The notes beneath the pieces are model-generated. The model was not told the DNA's origin and ran no database searches. It worked only from the letters and a program-made list of their open reading frames with translations. From the NCBI GenBank assembly GCA_032433765.1, contig JAVIAB010000124.1, positions 77,760,965 through 77,824,964 of the forward strand: a stretch of DNA of 64,000 nt, in the 5' to 3' direction. Both the position numbers and the translations under genes were made by a program. The DNA comes from Megaustenia siamemsis. Its lineage: Eukaryota; Mollusca; Gastropoda; Stylommatophora; Ariophantidae. Shown in pieces: positions 61,046-64,000 of the stretch. The first letter of the stretch is position 1, and each line of letters opens with the position of its first letter.

Positions 61046-61061
61046 GGTCCTGAAAAGGACC
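61046..61061 (-). terminator. Canonical histone-type 3' stem-loop after transposase
   Basis: The minus strand reads GGTCCT-TTTC-AGGACC: perfect 6-bp stem with two basal G-C pairs, TTTC loop, 5' flank TTCAACAAAC and 3' flank ACACAACTATG, followed by gaaaatt. This fits the consensus of replication-dependent histone mRNA 3' ends at essentially every position. It begins 57 nt after the transposase stop (61119-61121). Family knowledge: SLBP binds this hairpin and U7 snRNP cleaves just after it. I see no AATAAA between stop and hairpin. Confidence 0.75.
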
Positions 61062-61118
61062 GTTTGTTGAACTAATTTAAGGTAATATAGGGGCCAACAT
61101 TGTGGGGGCTATATACTT

Positions 61119-62411
61119 TCATTCTGAATCAGACGAGTCTAAAAGATTAATAACTGTTTGGGGTTGAATATTCCACAAACCATCATCTTTCCAATATTCC
61201 TCTTCCTGTTTTAAGACGTGGTCTTCACATTTAGCTCAATAATCTTTGTCTATATTTAATAAAGCGAGATTAGCAAGAGTCTTTACATCGCATATTTTGA
61301 ATGTTGTATTTTCATCTGCCACTTGTCCTTTTAATTTTGCCCAGATTAGTTCTATTGGATTTAAATGAGCATGGAAAGGTGGCAGCCTCAAACTTATATG
61401 ACCGTGCTCTTGGATAATCTTATCTATTTGAAAAATCTTTGTCCTTTGTTTTTGCTTTACTAGAGATAGTAATTCAGGTTTTAAGTACATGTTATTAAAT
61501 TGTATGTGCTCCTTTGTGAGCCATATCTTAATAGCATCTTTTGTACTGGATGACGTCTGGACTTTATCTTCAAGTGCAACAATGTTGTGGTACGCTGCAT
61601 TGTCCATTATTAGGCAAGATGGTCGATCTAGTGATGAGAGAACAGAATTTTCAATCCAATGTCTAAATATGTGACCATTCATCTCAGAGTGATAATCCCG
61701 ATTGTCTATGGATTTTGAAAGAAAAATGAGCTCTGCATTCTGTATTAGTCCATGTTGTCGACTACCTGCATGAGCAATTATCAAGCGCTGTCCTTTGCTG
61801 CTAGGTATTAATCTCTTAATCTTTCCATCTGATGACTGCCATTCCCTTTGGTTAGTGTGGTGAGCATTGATCCATGTTTCATCCAAGTACACAATATCAT
61901 AACCTTGCTTGCGCACCTCTTTTACTTCACGTAAGTACTTGCTTCTCATGACTACTATATGTGGCTTCTCACAGATGATGTTTCGTCCATTGGAATACTT
62001 TCTGAATGTAAAGCCTGCAGCTCTCACATTCCTCCATAATGTAGACTTTGATATTTCAATACTGTTGTTCTTTTTCAGCGAAATTTATAATTTTCTTATT
62101 GTAACAGTTTCATTCATACCCAACATTTTGCGAATTTCACTTCTAATAAGTTCACTGTCGAAATTATCCAACATTTTTGCTCTTCCTTGTGATTTTGTAT
62201 ATTTGGAACATTGACGGTCACGTGCTTGAATCCAGCGATTAAATGACCGTTTAGATAAATCCAAAATGTGTCTTGTCCTATTCTCAGGGTTTTCTAAAGA
62301 ATGAAATAATCTTCCTCGTTTAGCCTCTTTGCAAAAATAGTCATACATTTTTATTGCGATGTTTTGTAAACTGCAGAATTTCATTTTAAGACTCATGATA
62401 AATGTTACCAT
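61119..62411 (-). pseudogene. DD83E-type transposase, two stops
   Basis: Homologous to 12883-14160 over its full length. The likely start is the ATG at 62411 (MVTFIMSLKMKFCSLQNIAI). Motifs: YLDETWINAHH, LIMDNAAYH and HLNPIELIWAKLKG, again with 83 residues between second D and E. In-frame TAA at 62085-62087 and TGA at 61236-61238 (Trp in element A). The C-terminus DSSDSE is the same in both copies. With the stops it cannot make a complete protein. Confidence 0.92.
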
Positions 62412-62780
62412 TCCACGTCTCCACCTATGAATGAACGGAAATGGAACACACAATTTGTCGTGTTTTTTACAAGTGTCTAATTGTGTCAAAAAACCACGTG
62501 AAGGCGTGCGAACGCGTCAATTTTATCGTGTATGTATTTTTACTCGCTATTTTTAACTTAAAATACTGTAAACATTAAGTTTTGACTACATCAATGGGTC
62601 GTTATAAATTTATATAAATCAAATAAGCAACAATAATAACCAAATGTTTTTTTTAAATGAAATTAATTCCCTGTTGGGTTCTAATCATTATAACTTTACA
62701 TGCAAATTTTGAACAACTTACAACAAGTGGTTAAAAAGCTATCGATTTTAAAAGTTGGGCACGAGTTATGAAACAAGCTA

Positions 62781-63234
62781 TAGTCCAATTTTGTCATGCC
62801 AAATTAACTCCATTACCAACATCAATAATACAGAATAAGGCTATGCATATCATACTCAGATGTATGAAAGATACAGAATGCAAGGCAAAGTGCTACCTTC
62901 TAGATTTTTTCTACATGACAGGGTAAGGTATTGTCATGTGCTTGCGTACAAGCCAGGAGGAGGAGATCAGAGTTCTTTTGAACAAATTGTTCTATGTGCA
63001 GTATTGATGATTATCAATTAAATATTAACTAAGATCGATTGAAAAGATTCAGATATACAATTCAGTTAATTTGATGAATGTACAGAATGAATTGGATTAA
63101 GCTATTTTCCATTCAGATTACAATACTTTGATTCTTGGTAGGATCAAGAATGTTGTTTTTGTAACAGGTGTGCAACAACAACTTGAATCTCTAAAGTGTT
63201 GTCAAGTATTTGAGAACAAGGTGGACACAGTTAC
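62781..63234. other. Intron stretch, nothing recognised
   Basis: Intron between exons 1 and 2, right of transposon B. No other signal. Confidence 0.5.
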
Positions 63235-63303
63235 CATTATCAAAGAAAACGCAGCTTTCTTCACATCATCTGGACCAAGGCTGGCTTTCAGTTCTGCTAG
63301 ACT
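63235..63303 (-). CDS. HEATR5B: HEATR5B window exon 1 (first in window)
   Basis: Codons 1-23, phase 0 at both ends. The acceptor is ctatgcag/AGTCTAGC and the donor ATG/gtaac. It encodes LKASLGPDDVKKAAFSLIM, matching KSTLGPEEVRKSALTLVM and joining directly to exon 2. Short, but phase and order support it. Confidence 0.88.
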
Positions 63304-64000
63304 CTGCATAGAACAAATAAGAGAACAACCAATATTTACTGTTTTTCTGCTATACATGAAGCTAAATATTTGTATCAGCTCTCATTAAAAACTTTGTGGA
63401 CAAATAATTATGTATTGTAATGTACTGGTGTATTAACAAAGCCCAAACAGGCTATTTACCAATATATTTGTTATGATTGGTAGGTACTACATCATGCTCA
63501 TTGCAGGCAAATACGTTCAGCCACAGTGTACATCACCAAGTACCTATCTCAATTTATTCCATTTAAACCATATTAGCATATTAGAAGTTTTTAAATTATT
63601 ATTATTTTAAATTATTATTATTTTAAATAATTTATTTGTTAATTTTGACATTTTATCAAAGTCCCTACTGAGTTATTTGAATGATTTAGGAAAAAAAAAA
63701 ATAGCCTTTCATGTTTGATACTTGTAATCAATAAATCAATAAGATTACAGTGAAGACGAAATAATTGTGATTGTTGATGACAAAATATAAGTTATTTTAA
63801 TGCTACATCAACTAAACTTTCAAGGCTGCTTGAAGATATATATCTAATAGTTTTTTCTCAAAATAATTTTGATTACTTTGACCCGATATTTATGATTGTA
63901 AAGTTTACATTTACTGTTTCAATTTTACATTTTAATTTTTTTGTTTTGGTCATTTTTTCCCCATTTTTCTTTTTACGTCTTATAGCATCTTTTTATTGGT
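63304..64000. other. Intron upstream of exon 1, nothing recognised
   Basis: AT-rich, with a polypyrimidine-containing acceptor region next to exon 1 and imperfect tattattattt runs near 63598. No further exon recognised. Confidence 0.5.

Larger units (their letters stand above)
60669..62780 (-). mobile_element. Long-spacer DDE transposon, element B
   Basis: 2112 bp with imperfect inverted ends (left TAGCTTATTTCAAATCACTT, right inverse TAGCTTGTTTCATAACTCGT, both followed by GCCCAACTT) and TA duplications at 60667-60668 and 62781-62782. The transposase is on the minus strand with two stops. A canonical histone-like hairpin follows it. Inner ends share a block with element A (aaagaaattcgccgctttaa). 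Confidence 0.9.

Noticed and set aside
63128..63388. Plus-strand protein frame over exon 1
   Set aside because: Antisense shadow; the minus strand gives HEATR5B sequence with correct splice sites.

Overview
This is animal nuclear DNA: spliced GT-AG exons, introns of about 1-7 kb, AT-rich sequence, and a very heavy load of minisatellites, non-LTR retrotransposon fragments, tRNA-derived SINEs and cut-and-paste transposons. The repeat types and the host protein suggest an invertebrate, perhaps a mollusc or other lophotrochozoan; that assignment is inference. I see no prokaryotic features.

Host gene. One gene on the minus strand runs across the whole window. I reconstructed 18 consecutive internal exons (63303 down to 123) of a HEATR5B-type HEAT-repeat protein, the metazoan relative of yeast Laa1 that works with clathrin adaptor AP-1. 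Every junction is GT-AG, all 18 phases join, and 2767 nt give about 922 codons with no stop. First and last exons lie outside the window. Everything else is intronic.

Transposons. (i) 15426-17267: a Merlin (IS1595-like) element with 124-bp perfect terminal inverted repeats, an 8-bp target duplication and an uninterrupted 327-aa transposase. (ii) 12381-14770 and 60669-62780: two diverged elements of an IS630/Tc1/mariner-type group whose transposase has 83 residues between the second and third catalytic acids; both transposases carry stops. (iii) 55164-57844: a 5'-truncated non-LTR retrotransposon with an 859-residue open frame and a 12-bp target duplication, nested in an older dead retroelement; two short relatives lie at 2577-2937 and 17971-18303. 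(iv) Mariner-like relics, two SINE families, and many reverse-transcriptase or RNase H scraps.

Tandem arrays. About a dozen, with units of 19-78 bp. The largest is a 3.3-kb, 34-bp array (19506-22835) with a 1122-bp higher-order period. One array (58909-59395) repeats a HEATR5B splice acceptor seven times.

Most unusual signal. The Merlin transposase and one long-spacer transposase are both followed, 25 and 57 nt after the stop, by sequences shaped like the 3' stem-loop of replication-dependent histone mRNAs (6-bp stem, TTTC loop, ACA/ACC-type 3' flank). The other long-spacer element has a decayed version at the matching place. This suggests that unrelated DNA transposons here may form histone-type, non-polyadenylated, S-phase-linked transposase mRNAs.
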